DNA of 64,000 nucleotides, taken from positions 3,064,501-3,128,500 of the forward strand of contig NZ_CP048410.1 of assembly GCF_019357415.1 (NCBI RefSeq), read 5' to 3'. Positions 16,250 to 24,482 of the stretch are shown here, piece after piece. Numbering within the stretch: the stretch's first letter is position 1; the number at the start of each line of letters is the position of its first letter. Source of the DNA: Gramella sp. MT6 (lineage in GTDB: Bacteria; Bacteroidota; Bacteroidia; Flavobacteriales; Flavobacteriaceae). A program made the position numbers and the translations under genes. The notes under the pieces are model-generated. The model did not search any database and had not been told where the DNA came from. It saw only the letters and a list, made by a program, of their open reading frames with translations.

Positions 16250-18295
16250 TTACTCGGGATATTCAATACGCAGATGGTAAATGTTCTTCAGTTTTCTCTT
16301 AAGGATCTTTTTTACCATCTGTATTTCTTTAAAGGTAATATTTGAATTTAGGAACTGACCCTCTTCCATTTGTTTGTTTATGATTTTTTCTACGAAATTA
16401 TCAATTAACACCGAAGTTGGTTCCTTAAGACTTTTACTAGCAGCCTCCACACTATCACACATCATTAAAATCGCGGTTTCCTTGCTAAAAGGAATAGGTC
16501 CTGGATACCTGAAATCTTCGGGAGAAGTATTTTCATTAACTTCTTTTTCCTTTTTAAAGAAGTAATAAACTGTACTGGTTCCATGATGAGTCCTTATAAA
16601 ATCGATAACCCTGTCTGGCAGGTTATTCTTTTTGGCAATTTCAATACCTTTTATCACATGTTCAATGATGATCTGGGCACTTTCCCTGGGTGCTAATTCA
16701 TCATGAGAATTCACCGAGGTAGTTTGGTTCTCGGTAAAGTAAGTTGAATTATGCATTTTCCCAATATCGTGATACAAGGCTCCTACCCTGGCCAGCATTG
16801 CATTAGCATTGATCTCATTAGCCGCAGCTTCAGCCAAATTCGCCACATTAAGGCTATGGTGAAAAGTTCCCGGAGCTTTTTCTGCAAGCTCCTTCAGCAA
16901 TTTTGAATTAGTATCAGAAAGTTCCAGCAAAGACATATCGCTAACCATTCCAAAGATCTTTTCATATACATATATCAACGGCTGAACAAATAGCGTGGCC
17001 AAACCTCCTAATAAAAAGGTAAGGAAGACTTCGGGTTTCATATCATCAATATTCCCTTCCTGTATAACCGTAAAAGCAAAATATGCAATAATATATACCA
17101 GAGTAATCTGACCTACAGATATAAATAAATTCGCTCTTTTATAAAGCTCGCTAACTGTAAGAATGGTTACGATTCCAGCAATGATCTGCAGGAACATGTA
17201 TTCGTAACTATTAGGAACTATAAATCCCAGAAGTAACACCGTGATCACGTGAGTGAATAAACCTAACCTGGCATCAAAAAACGCCTTTAAAGTAAGTGGC
17301 AGTATACATAATGGTACCACATACACATAGTCTATATTGAAATTCACTACCAGCGTGGTAAGCATTACCATAAAAATGATATTGAAGAATATGAAGGTAA
17401 CCTTCACATTATTCTCAAAAATAGTAATGCGATATTTCCGCATAAAAAGCAATAACATCAATAATGCTAAAGCAACAAGGCCACTGTAACCAACGATGAT
17501 CCAGTTATAATTGGATTTACTCCAAACTTGGGATTCATATTCAGCTTTAAGAGACCTTAGAATATTATATTTATTCCCTTCTACGACTTCACCTTTGGCA
17601 ATGATCCTGCTCCCCTGCTCGATAATACCTCGGGTATAGGAAATATTACTCAGCTTACTTTGAAGTTCATTCTGAGTAAGTTCATTGTTGAAAGTAACAT
17701 TAGGTTCGACCGAATTAAAGAAAACTTCCAGTAATTCAGTTTTAAACGAAGAGAAACCTGCGTCGGTTATTTCATCGCTAAGGAAACTACGAATTTCACC
17801 CTGCTTCAGGATACGCCTGTAAGCAACTTCGGAAGCTTCATTTCCTTTTAACAGATAGACCAGCTGATCTGGCCCCAATCTTTCACTTTCCTGAAGCAGC
17901 CCAAATTCATAAATTCTGTTTACTGTTTCAGATATAAAATCGTCTATGATAGTTTCATAGACATTAAGCGTTGTATCCTGAAAAACATTTTGAACTTCCT
18001 GAAGAGCATCTTTTTCTACCCGCTCAGGTATTTCTGTATTAAAATTATAATATGGAATATGGGATCTCGTTATATCCTGACGCTCGGCGGCAATTTCCTC
18101 ATCTGTTTTGAGGATGGCAAAATCAAAAGGAGCGTATAAATTCTCATATTGCCACGGTTTCCCCTTAGGTATATCGTATTTAAATTTACCGCCTTTGGGA
18201 AGCAGGTAAACGATTAATACAGAGGTAAGCACAAACAGGAAAACTTTATAAAAAAGCGCCTGATTTTTGTATAGCTTATTAATGAAATCGCTCAT
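16250..18295 (-). CDS. 7TM-HD family phosphodiesterase (PgpH-like, HDIG)
   Basis: The 681 residues are laid out as an N-terminal signal anchor (about 14-34), an extracellular 7TMR-HDED domain (35-255), a seven-helix membrane block (about 260-450) and a cytoplasmic HD domain (470-660). HD ligands are visible: HSLNVANLAEAAA, LYHDIGKM near residue 507, the SHDE loop, IIEHV and FIRTHHGT. Listeria PgpH with this layout hydrolyses the second messenger c-di-AMP, which is the most likely activity here. Its end abuts the GreA-like gene end to end. A promoter box lies at 18314-18321. Confidence 0.92.
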   Translation of the reverse strand: MSDFINKLYKNQALFYKVFLFVLTSVLIVYLLPKGGKFKYDIPKGKPWQYENLYAPFDFAILKTDEEIAAERQDITRSHIPYYNFNTEIPERVEKDALQEVQNVFQDTTLNVYETIIDDFISETVNRIYEFGLLQESERLGPDQLVYLLKGNEASEVAYRRILKQGEIRSFLSDEITDAGFSSFKTELLEVFFNSVEPNVTFNNELTQNELQSKLSNISYTRGIIEQGSRIIAKGEVVEGNKYNILRSLKAEYESQVWSKSNYNWIIVGYSGLVALALLMLLLFMRKYRITIFENNVKVTFIFFNIIFMVMLTTLVVNFNIDYVYVVPLCILPLTLKAFFDARLGLFTHVITVLLLGFIVPNSYEYMFLQIIAGIVTILTVSELYKRANLFISVGQITLVYIIAYFAFTVIQEGNIDDMKPEVFLTFLLGGLATLFVQPLIYVYEKIFGMVSDMSLLELSDTNSKLLKELAEKAPGTFHHSLNVANLAEAAANEINANAMLARVGALYHDIGKMHNSTYFTENQTTSVNSHDELAPRESAQIIIEHVIKGIEIAKKNNLPDRVIDFIRTHHGTSTVYYFFKKEKEVNENTSPEDFRYPGPIPFSKETAILMMCDSVEAASKSLKEPTSVLIDNFVEKIINKQMEEGQFLNSNITFKEIQMVKKILKRKLKNIYHLRIEYPE

Positions 18296-18313
18296 AAATA
18301 TTCAGGTAATGCT

Positions 18314-18321
18314 CAAATGTA
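18314..18321 (-). promoter_or_regulatory. Candidate -7 promoter box (TACATTTG) for the HD phosphodiesterase
   Basis: It fits TAnnTTTG on the minus strand and ends 18 bases before the ATG at 18295, predicting a short leader of about 12-15 bases. No clear -33 TTG is seen. Confidence 0.55.
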
Positions 18322-18408
18322 GTAAAAATAGGGCTCATAGCGCTTAGGTTATTTAATTCCTTATAAAATCACTAACTTCGCAACACTTGAATTAATTAAA
18401 CTTAAAAC

Positions 18409-19590
18409 ATGAATAAAGAAGTAGTAATAGTAAGCGCCGCGAGAACTCCAATAGGGAGTTTCCTTGGTAGCTTATCCAGCATTCCCGCAACAAAACTTGG
18501 TTCCATCGCTATAAAAGGAGCCCTTGAAAAGATCAATCTTAAACCAGAAATGGTCGAGGAAGTTTTAATGGGAAATGTGGTACAGGCTGGTGTAGGACAA
18601 GCTCCTGCCAGGCAGGCTTCTCTTGGTGCCGGAATTCCAGATAGCGTTCCATGTACAACCGTTAATAAAGTTTGTGCCAGCGGTATGAAAGCTGTAATGC
18701 AAGGTGCACAATCTATTATGCTTGGATACAACTCTATTGTGGTTGCTGGAGGAATGGAAAACATGAGTCTTATTCCTCATTACGTTCATATGAGAAATGG
18801 TAAGAAATTTGGCCCTGCTACCCTTGAAGATGGAATGCAGAAGGACGGATTAGTAGATGCCTATGATCACAATGCCATGGGTGTATGTGCAGATCTTTGT
18901 GCTTCAGAACACGGTTTCTCGAGAGAGGATCAGGATAAATTTGCAGTTCAATCTTACGAAAGATCTGCAAAAGCATGGAAAGAAGGAAAGTTTGACAATG
19001 AAGTAGTTCCTGTAGAAGTTCCTCAGAGAAAAGGCGATCCTTTAGTAGTAAAAGAAGATGAAGAATTCAAGAATGTTCGTATGGACAAGATATCTTCTCT
19101 TAGACCGGCCTTCTCTAAAGAAGGAACGGTAACTGCTGCCAATGCCTCAACCATTAATGATGGTGCAGGAGCAGTAGTTCTTATGAGCAGAGAGAAAGCT
19201 GATGAACTTGGATTGAAACCTTTGGCAACTATAAAAAGCTTTGCTGATGCTGCAACGGAGCCAAAATGGTTCACCACTGCTCCATCAAAGGCTTTACCGA
19301 AAGCAATAGACAAGGCAGGTATAAAAATGGATGAAGTTGATTTCTTCGAATTCAATGAAGCATTTTCTGTAGTTGGTTTAGCCAATATGAAAATTTTAGG
19401 ATTAAACGATAAGAACACCAATGTAAACGGTGGAGCCGTTTCTTTAGGTCATCCACTAGGATGTAGCGGGGTTCGAATTTTAATTACCTTACTTAGCGTA
19501 TTAGAGCAAAACAACGCGAAAATTGGAGCTGCCGCAATTTGTAATGGTGGCGGAGGAGCTTCAGCAATGGTCATTGAACGTAATTCCTAA
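18409..19590 (+). CDS. Acetyl-CoA C-acetyltransferase (thiolase)
   Basis: This 393-residue enzyme has the full biosynthetic-type thiolase set: nucleophile Cys89 (VNKVCASGMKA), His348 (GGAVSLGHPLGCSG) and Cys378 (AAICNGGGGASAM), plus EFNEAFSVV with the His/Asn-binding Asn. It condenses or cleaves acetyl-CoA/acetoacetyl-CoA in the cytoplasm (fatty-acid, ketone-body or isoprenoid metabolism). Length is exactly that of AtoB/PhaA-type enzymes. The NlpC/P60-like gene follows after 19 bases and is probably co-transcribed. Confidence 0.96.
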   Translation: MNKEVVIVSAARTPIGSFLGSLSSIPATKLGSIAIKGALEKINLKPEMVEEVLMGNVVQAGVGQAPARQASLGAGIPDSVPCTTVNKVCASGMKAVMQGAQSIMLGYNSIVVAGGMENMSLIPHYVHMRNGKKFGPATLEDGMQKDGLVDAYDHNAMGVCADLCASEHGFSREDQDKFAVQSYERSAKAWKEGKFDNEVVPVEVPQRKGDPLVVKEDEEFKNVRMDKISSLRPAFSKEGTVTAANASTINDGAGAVVLMSREKADELGLKPLATIKSFADAATEPKWFTTAPSKALPKAIDKAGIKMDEVDFFEFNEAFSVVGLANMKILGLNDKNTNVNGGAVSLGHPLGCSGVRILITLLSVLEQNNAKIGAAAICNGGGGASAMVIERNS

Positions 19591-19609
19591 AATTGAATAA
19601 GATTAATTA

Positions 19610-20362
19610 ATGCAATACGGTATTTGCCATTTAAGTATTGTACCGCTAAGGGCCGCTGCATCTCATGAAAGCGAAATGACTTCCCAACTACTGTATGGGG
19701 AGCATTTCAAGATCCTTGAAGATCGTGTTCATTGGAGCAGAATCAGGAACTCATTCGATGGGTTTGAAGCCTGGATAGACAAAAAGCAGTATAAGAAAAT
19801 CGAAGAAGCTGATTATTATTCTCTTGACGAGGACGATCTTCAGCTTTCTTCAGATCTAATCGAATATATAACCGATGAAAGTGGCTTGCTAATGCCGGTT
19901 GCAATAGGGTCTGTACTAAATTTTACGGAAAATTTAGGTCACAGGTTCGAAGGTGAAAAAATAAGGCACAGGGTTTCTAGGAAAGAAAACCTAATTAATA
20001 CAGCTGCCCTGTTTTTGAACTCCCCTCATATCTGGGGCGGAAAAAGTCCGTTTGGAATAGACAACAGCGGCTTCACCCAGATCGTCTACAAATTGAATGG
20101 ATTTAAGATCCAGAGGAATGCTGCGGAACAGGCAAAGCAAGGAGAAGCGCTAAGTTTTATTGAAGAAAGTGAACCAGGAGATCTGGCATTTTTTGATGAT
20201 AATGATGGCGTGATAGACCATGTTGGAATAATGATGAAGGATAATTACATTATTCATGTAGACGGTAAGGTGCGTGTAGATCGAATAGACCATTCAGGAA
20301 TTTTTAACTCTGAATTGCGCAAGCACACTCATAAGTTAAGAGTGATCAAAAAGATCATTTAG
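19610..20362 (+). CDS. NlpC/P60-like (C40) protein with SH3-like N-terminus and substituted catalytic Cys
   Basis: The 250-residue protein has an SH3-like region (about 1-70; LLYGEHFKILEDRVHWSRIRNSFDGFEAWIDKKQY), a second SH3-like part (about 75-120) and an NlpC/P60 domain (about 130-250), like the dipeptidyl-peptidase YkfC. The family active-site motif is G-I-D-C-S-G-F; here it reads G-I-D-N-S-G-F, so the nucleophile is Asn152 (codon AAC). His204 (DHVGIM) and the polar His216 are retained. No signal peptide is seen, as in cytoplasmic YkfC. The likely outcome is a non-catalytic peptide-binding protein or one with altered chemistry. Confidence 0.85.
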   Translation: MQYGICHLSIVPLRAAASHESEMTSQLLYGEHFKILEDRVHWSRIRNSFDGFEAWIDKKQYKKIEEADYYSLDEDDLQLSSDLIEYITDESGLLMPVAIGSVLNFTENLGHRFEGEKIRHRVSRKENLINTAALFLNSPHIWGGKSPFGIDNSGFTQIVYKLNGFKIQRNAAEQAKQGEALSFIEESEPGDLAFFDDNDGVIDHVGIMMKDNYIIHVDGKVRVDRIDHSGIFNSELRKHTHKLRVIKKII

Positions 20363-20390
20363 GAAGAAAGTTTCTTTCAAATAATGGAAT

Positions 20391-20421
20391 AAAAAAACCC
20401 GCTGAAATTCAGCGGGTTTTT
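20391..20421. terminator. Bidirectional terminator between the NlpC/P60 and TPR genes
   Basis: CCCGCTGAA (20398-20406) and TTCAGCGGG (20408-20416) form a perfect 9-bp stem. An A-run lies to the left and a T-run to the right, serving the plus-strand NlpC/P60 gene and the minus-strand TPR gene. Confidence 0.92.
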
Positions 20422-20443
20422 ATTTATAAAAGAATTACTCTTT

Positions 20444-21682
20444 TTACAATTTAGCTTTTAGTTCAGCTACTTTTTCCTGATTACCAAGATTTGAGTAAAG
20501 GTTCATAGCAGTCTGGATAATATCTTTATTATCTGGATCTACTTCCATCGCTTTCTCAAGATCTGGAAGAACTGCTTTATAAAGCTCCTTTCTTTCAGCA
20601 TCCAGTTCGTCGTAACGAGCATTGTCCTTTTTACTCATACCAAGACCATTCATTTCGTTAATGATCTCTTTCTCTGCACTTAATTTAGCAGCGATCATAT
20701 TAATTCTGGCCTCATTGTATTCAGGATCTTTCTCAAGAGCCTTTTCATAAAATTCAACAGCTTTTTCGTTATCGTTGATCTCAGCATACATTAAACCAAT
20801 ATTGTTAAATGTAGATGGATCTGATGGGTCTTTTGCTGCAACTTCTTCAAGGATCTCTCTTGCTTTATCCTTTTCTCCCATCTGGTAATACATGTTAGCT
20901 TCTGCTTGCAATAATCCCATATCATCTGGATTAGTTGCCTTAGCTTTATCCATCGCCGCAATCGCCTTGTCATATTGCTTCTGGCTAATGTAGATTCTAG
21001 CAATCAATTGAGCGATATCTCCTTTTTTAGAAGGAATCTTTTCAACTTCAGGATCCTTATACTGTTCGGTTTTGATCATAAGATCCATCTGTTGCTTTGA
21101 ACCAAGATTTTCTCTCTCTCCAGTCTCGATGTTTACCGCAGTATAGGCTTTACCTGAACCATCATAATCAAGTTCATTCAAAGTCTCAAGATATTCAACC
21201 GCTTTGTCATAGTCTTGCGCCTGAACCATATTATTTGCCGCATAATAAAGATAAACTGTATCTTTTTTGCTCAACTCGTAACTGGTATAAAGTTTATCAG
21301 CTGCAGCTGCAAAGTTCTCTTGATTCTGATCTTCGATCGCACTTTCAATAAGACTTGTCTTTAAAGTCGATAAAGCTTCTACAGCTTCCTCGTTACCCAT
21401 TTCAGCAGCTTTTTTCAAAGATTCAGCCGCAATTTTAAGGTCTTCCCCAGTAGCACTGGTTCCGTCAGCCATATATGCTTTACCTTTATATAGATAAAAG
21501 TTTTCTGTCCATTTATCATTAAGCTCACCTAAATTTGCCTCAGCAACTTTAAGCTGAGCTTTAGCTTCAGCATAGTTATTGTCTTCCAGGGCATCTTCTG
21601 CGTTTTTTACCTGGTCTTTTTGTGCGACTGCTGTCATGGTTAGAAATGACACTGCCGCCGCTGTCAAGATATTAGTTTTCAT
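20444..21682 (-). CDS. Periplasmic tetratricopeptide-repeat protein
   Basis: The 412-residue protein starts with a signal peptide (MKTNILTAAAVSFLTMTAVAQ) and then TPR units through most of its length. The clearest are near residues 225-335 (QLIARIYISQKQYDKAIAAMDKAKATNPDD, LLQAEANMYYQMGEKDKAREILEE, TFNNIGLMYAEINDNEKAVEFYEKALEKDPEY). A further helical part contains a SKKDNARYDELDAERKELY segment. It is a scaffold, probably periplasmic or surface-attached. It lies 20 bases after the gyrA stop and shares its strand, so co-transcription with gyrA is likely although the roles differ. Confidence 0.9.
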   Translation of the reverse strand: MKTNILTAAAVSFLTMTAVAQKDQVKNAEDALEDNNYAEAKAQLKVAEANLGELNDKWTENFYLYKGKAYMADGTSATGEDLKIAAESLKKAAEMGNEEAVEALSTLKTSLIESAIEDQNQENFAAAADKLYTSYELSKKDTVYLYYAANNMVQAQDYDKAVEYLETLNELDYDGSGKAYTAVNIETGERENLGSKQQMDLMIKTEQYKDPEVEKIPSKKGDIAQLIARIYISQKQYDKAIAAMDKAKATNPDDMGLLQAEANMYYQMGEKDKAREILEEVAAKDPSDPSTFNNIGLMYAEINDNEKAVEFYEKALEKDPEYNEARINMIAAKLSAEKEIINEMNGLGMSKKDNARYDELDAERKELYKAVLPDLEKAMEVDPDNKDIIQTAMNLYSNLGNQEKVAELKAKL

Positions 21683-21702
21683 TGTTGTTTTGGTTTAAAT
21701 TT

Positions 21703-24234
21703 TTATTCCTCACTATCATCTGCAATAGTTGTGCCATTCGCCGATTCATCACTACCTACAGGCTTTTCGGCATCCTCCATACTCTCTAAATCATCTTCAT
21801 CATGTAGCACTTTAGCCACAGCAGCAATAGCGTCGTTACCTTTTAGGTTGATCAATCTAACTCCCTGGGTTGCACGGCCCATTACGCGTAAATCTTCTAC
21901 AGCCATACGTATCACAATACCAGATTTGTTGATGATCATAAGGTCATCTGCGTCTGAAACATTTTTAATTGCGACAAGTTGTCCTGTTTTTTCGGTAACG
22001 GAAATTGTTTTAACCCCTTTTCCACCACGGTTGGTGATTCTATAATCTTCAAGGCTGGAACGTTTACCATAACCATTTTCTGAAACGACCAGTATATCTG
22101 AGTCAAAATCATTAACGGCGATCATTCCAACTACCTCATCATTATCATCTGCCAGGGTAATACCTCTAACTCCGGAAGCATTTCTACCCATTGGGCGGGT
22201 TTTGCTTTCTTCAAAACGAATAGCTTTACCACTCTTCACAGCTAGCATCACCTGGCTGTTTCCTGTAGTTAATTTCGCTTCAAGCAACTCATCTCCTTCT
22301 TTAATGGTGATTGCGTTAATACCATTAGTTCTTGGACGGGAGTATTTTTCAAGTCTAGTTTTCTTAACCTGACCTTTTTTTGTAGCCATGATCACAAAAT
22401 GATCATTCACATACTCTTCATCCTTAAGATCCTGAGTACAAATGAATGCATTTACTTTATCATCTGGCTCAATATTGATTAAGTTCTGGATAGCTCTTCC
22501 TTTAGAAGCTTTACTTCCTTCAGGAATTTCATAAACCCTCATCCAGTAACATTTACCATTTTGAGTAAAGAATAGCATATACTGGTGGTTGGTTCCAACG
22601 AACAAGTATTCAAGGAAGTCCTCGTTTCTTGTGTTCGAACCTTTTTGACCCACCCCTCCTCTATTCTGAGTCTTATATTCTGTAAGAGATGTTCTTTTAA
22701 TATAACCTGCGTGAGAAATGGTGATAACCACTCTCTCATCTGGGATCATATCTTCAATACTTAAATCTCCACCGGCGTACTCTATTTGAGAACGTCTTTC
22801 ATCACCGTATTTCTCTTTAACTTCTAAAAGTTCATCTTTGATCACTTCCATTCTACGCTCCTTACGGGCAAGAATATCTTCAAGATCTTCAATGGTCTTT
22901 AAGATTTCATCATATTCCGCTCTCAACTTATCCTGCTCCAGGCCGGTAAGTTGTCTTAACCTCATTTCTACGATCGCCTTCGCCTGAACTTCGGAAAGCT
23001 CAAAGCGCTCCATCAGTTTGGTACGGGCTTCATCAGCATTAGAAGAGGCTCTAATCAATGCAATAACTTCGTCAATATTATCTGAAGCTATGATTAAACC
23101 TTCAAGAATATGAGCTCTTTCTTTAGCTTTTCTTAGTTCATACTCAGTTCGTCTTACTACAACATCATGTCTGTGTTCAACGAAGTGATAAATAAGATCC
23201 TTAAGATTAAGCATTTCCGGTCTTCCATTTACCAGTGCAATGTTATTTACACTAAAAGAAGATTGTAAGGCTGTATGCTTAAAGAGAGTATTCAGTACAA
23301 TATTAGGAATGGCATCTCTTTTCAACTGATACACGATACGCATACCGTTTCTATCAGATTCATCCCTGATCAGGCTGATGCCTTCAATTTTCTTTTCATT
23401 TACAAGATCGGCCGTTTTCTTGATCATATCGGCCTTATTCACCTGGTAAGGAATTTCAGTAACTACAAGATATTCCCTTCCATTGATCTCCTCCATATGA
23501 GATTTGGCTCGCATTACAACTCTTCCTCTTCCGGTTTTGAAGGCTTCTTTAACGCCATCGTATCCATAGATAATACCACCAGTAGGAAAATCTGGTGCTT
23601 TGATATACTGGATAAGCTCATCGATCTCGATATCGTGATTATCAATGTAGGCGACGGTTCCGTCTATTACTTCAGAAAGGTTGTGAGGCGGCATATTGGT
23701 GGCCATACCTACGGCGATACCACTTGCTCCATTTACCAATAGGTTTGGAACCCTGGTTGGCATTACTACCGGTTCGCTAAGTGAATCGTCAAAGTTTAAT
23801 TGGGTATCAACAGTTTCCTTATCAATATCAGCAAGCATATCCTCACTGATCTTACGCATACGCGCTTCAGTATAACGCATCGCTGCAGGACTATCACCAT
23901 CAACAGATCCAAAGTTACCCTGACCATCAACAAGCATATATCTCATGCTCCAATGCTGGGCCATTCTAACCATGGTGTCATAAACAGATGAATCTCCGTG
24001 TGGGTGATACTTCCCAAGTACTTCCCCTACGATCCTCGCAGATTTTTTATAGGCTCTGTTTGAAAGAACTCCAAGCTCGTACATACCGTACAATACTCTT
24101 CTGTGAACTGGTTTTAATCCATCACGTACATCTGGTAGTGCACGTGACACAATGACCGACATCGAGTAATCGATGTAGGCTGATTTCATTTCATCTTCAA
24201 TGTTGATAGGAATTAGCTTTTCTCCTTCAGCCAT
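21703..24234 (-). CDS. gyrA: DNA gyrase subunit A
   Basis: The 843 residues form the breakage-reunion subunit of gyrase, which introduces negative supercoils. The active-site Tyr is Tyr121 ([10 protein letters not shown]). The quinolone-determining helix reads [17 protein letters not shown], with Ser82 and Asp86 matching E. coli Ser83/Asp87, i.e. the susceptible-type residues. Six C-terminal beta-pinwheel repeats follow, with a GyrA-box-like NRGGKG near residue 745 and another NRGGVG earlier, then an acidic tail (DDSEE). The presence of these boxes separates it from the ParC at 45373-48021. It is divergent from clpC. Confidence 0.97.
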   Translation of the reverse strand: MAEGEKLIPINIEDEMKSAYIDYSMSVIVSRALPDVRDGLKPVHRRVLYGMYELGVLSNRAYKKSARIVGEVLGKYHPHGDSSVYDTMVRMAQHWSMRYMLVDGQGNFGSVDGDSPAAMRYTEARMRKISEDMLADIDKETVDTQLNFDDSLSEPVVMPTRVPNLLVNGASGIAVGMATNMPPHNLSEVIDGTVAYIDNHDIEIDELIQYIKAPDFPTGGIIYGYDGVKEAFKTGRGRVVMRAKSHMEEINGREYLVVTEIPYQVNKADMIKKTADLVNEKKIEGISLIRDESDRNGMRIVYQLKRDAIPNIVLNTLFKHTALQSSFSVNNIALVNGRPEMLNLKDLIYHFVEHRHDVVVRRTEYELRKAKERAHILEGLIIASDNIDEVIALIRASSNADEARTKLMERFELSEVQAKAIVEMRLRQLTGLEQDKLRAEYDEILKTIEDLEDILARKERRMEVIKDELLEVKEKYGDERRSQIEYAGGDLSIEDMIPDERVVITISHAGYIKRTSLTEYKTQNRGGVGQKGSNTRNEDFLEYLFVGTNHQYMLFFTQNGKCYWMRVYEIPEGSKASKGRAIQNLINIEPDDKVNAFICTQDLKDEEYVNDHFVIMATKKGQVKKTRLEKYSRPRTNGINAITIKEGDELLEAKLTTGNSQVMLAVKSGKAIRFEESKTRPMGRNASGVRGITLADDNDEVVGMIAVNDFDSDILVVSENGYGKRSSLEDYRITNRGGKGVKTISVTEKTGQLVAIKNVSDADDLMIINKSGIVIRMAVEDLRVMGRATQGVRLINLKGNDAIAAVAKVLHDEDDLESMEDAEKPVGSDESANGTTIADDSEE

Positions 24235-24394
24235 ACTTAAAATTTTAATTTATCTCAAAAAATCTAAGGGGCAATTTACATATTTTCTCCTTCTTTAAAG
24301 GGTAACAAACACAGTCCAGCCCTTCTTTTTATTAACAAATTTTTATTGTGATTTGGTTAATAAGTTCACTATTTTACACTTGGTTTATTGAAAG

Positions 24395-24402
24395 TAATTT
24401 TG
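24395..24402 (+). promoter_or_regulatory. Candidate -7 promoter box (TAATTTTG) for clpC
   Basis: It fits TAnnTTTG and lies 80 bases before the clpC ATG at 24483, predicting a leader of roughly 75 bases that includes the hairpin at 24414-24428. The nearest TTG (24380-24382) is too close to be a canonical -33. Confidence 0.5.
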
Positions 24403-24413
24403 TCAATTAGCTA

Positions 24414-24428
24414 CTAACACCTTGTTAG
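24414..24428 (+). other. Small hairpin in the clpC leader
   Basis: CTAACA-CCT-TGTTAG is a perfect 6-bp stem with a 3-base loop within the predicted clpC 5' leader. It could stabilise the message or bind a regulator. It does not resemble the CtsR or CIRCE operator that controls clpC or chaperones in Firmicutes. Confidence 0.35.
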
Positions 24429-24482
24429 GTACAGTTTTTGTCCTAATTGGAGTGAAAATAAATATTGAGAAAGGAAGATAAA

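Noticed and set aside
24465..24482. TTG start for clpC six codons upstream of the ATG
   Set aside because: It would translate the AGAAAGGAAG ribosome site itself; the ClpC family starts at the MDDNFSPRVK segment.
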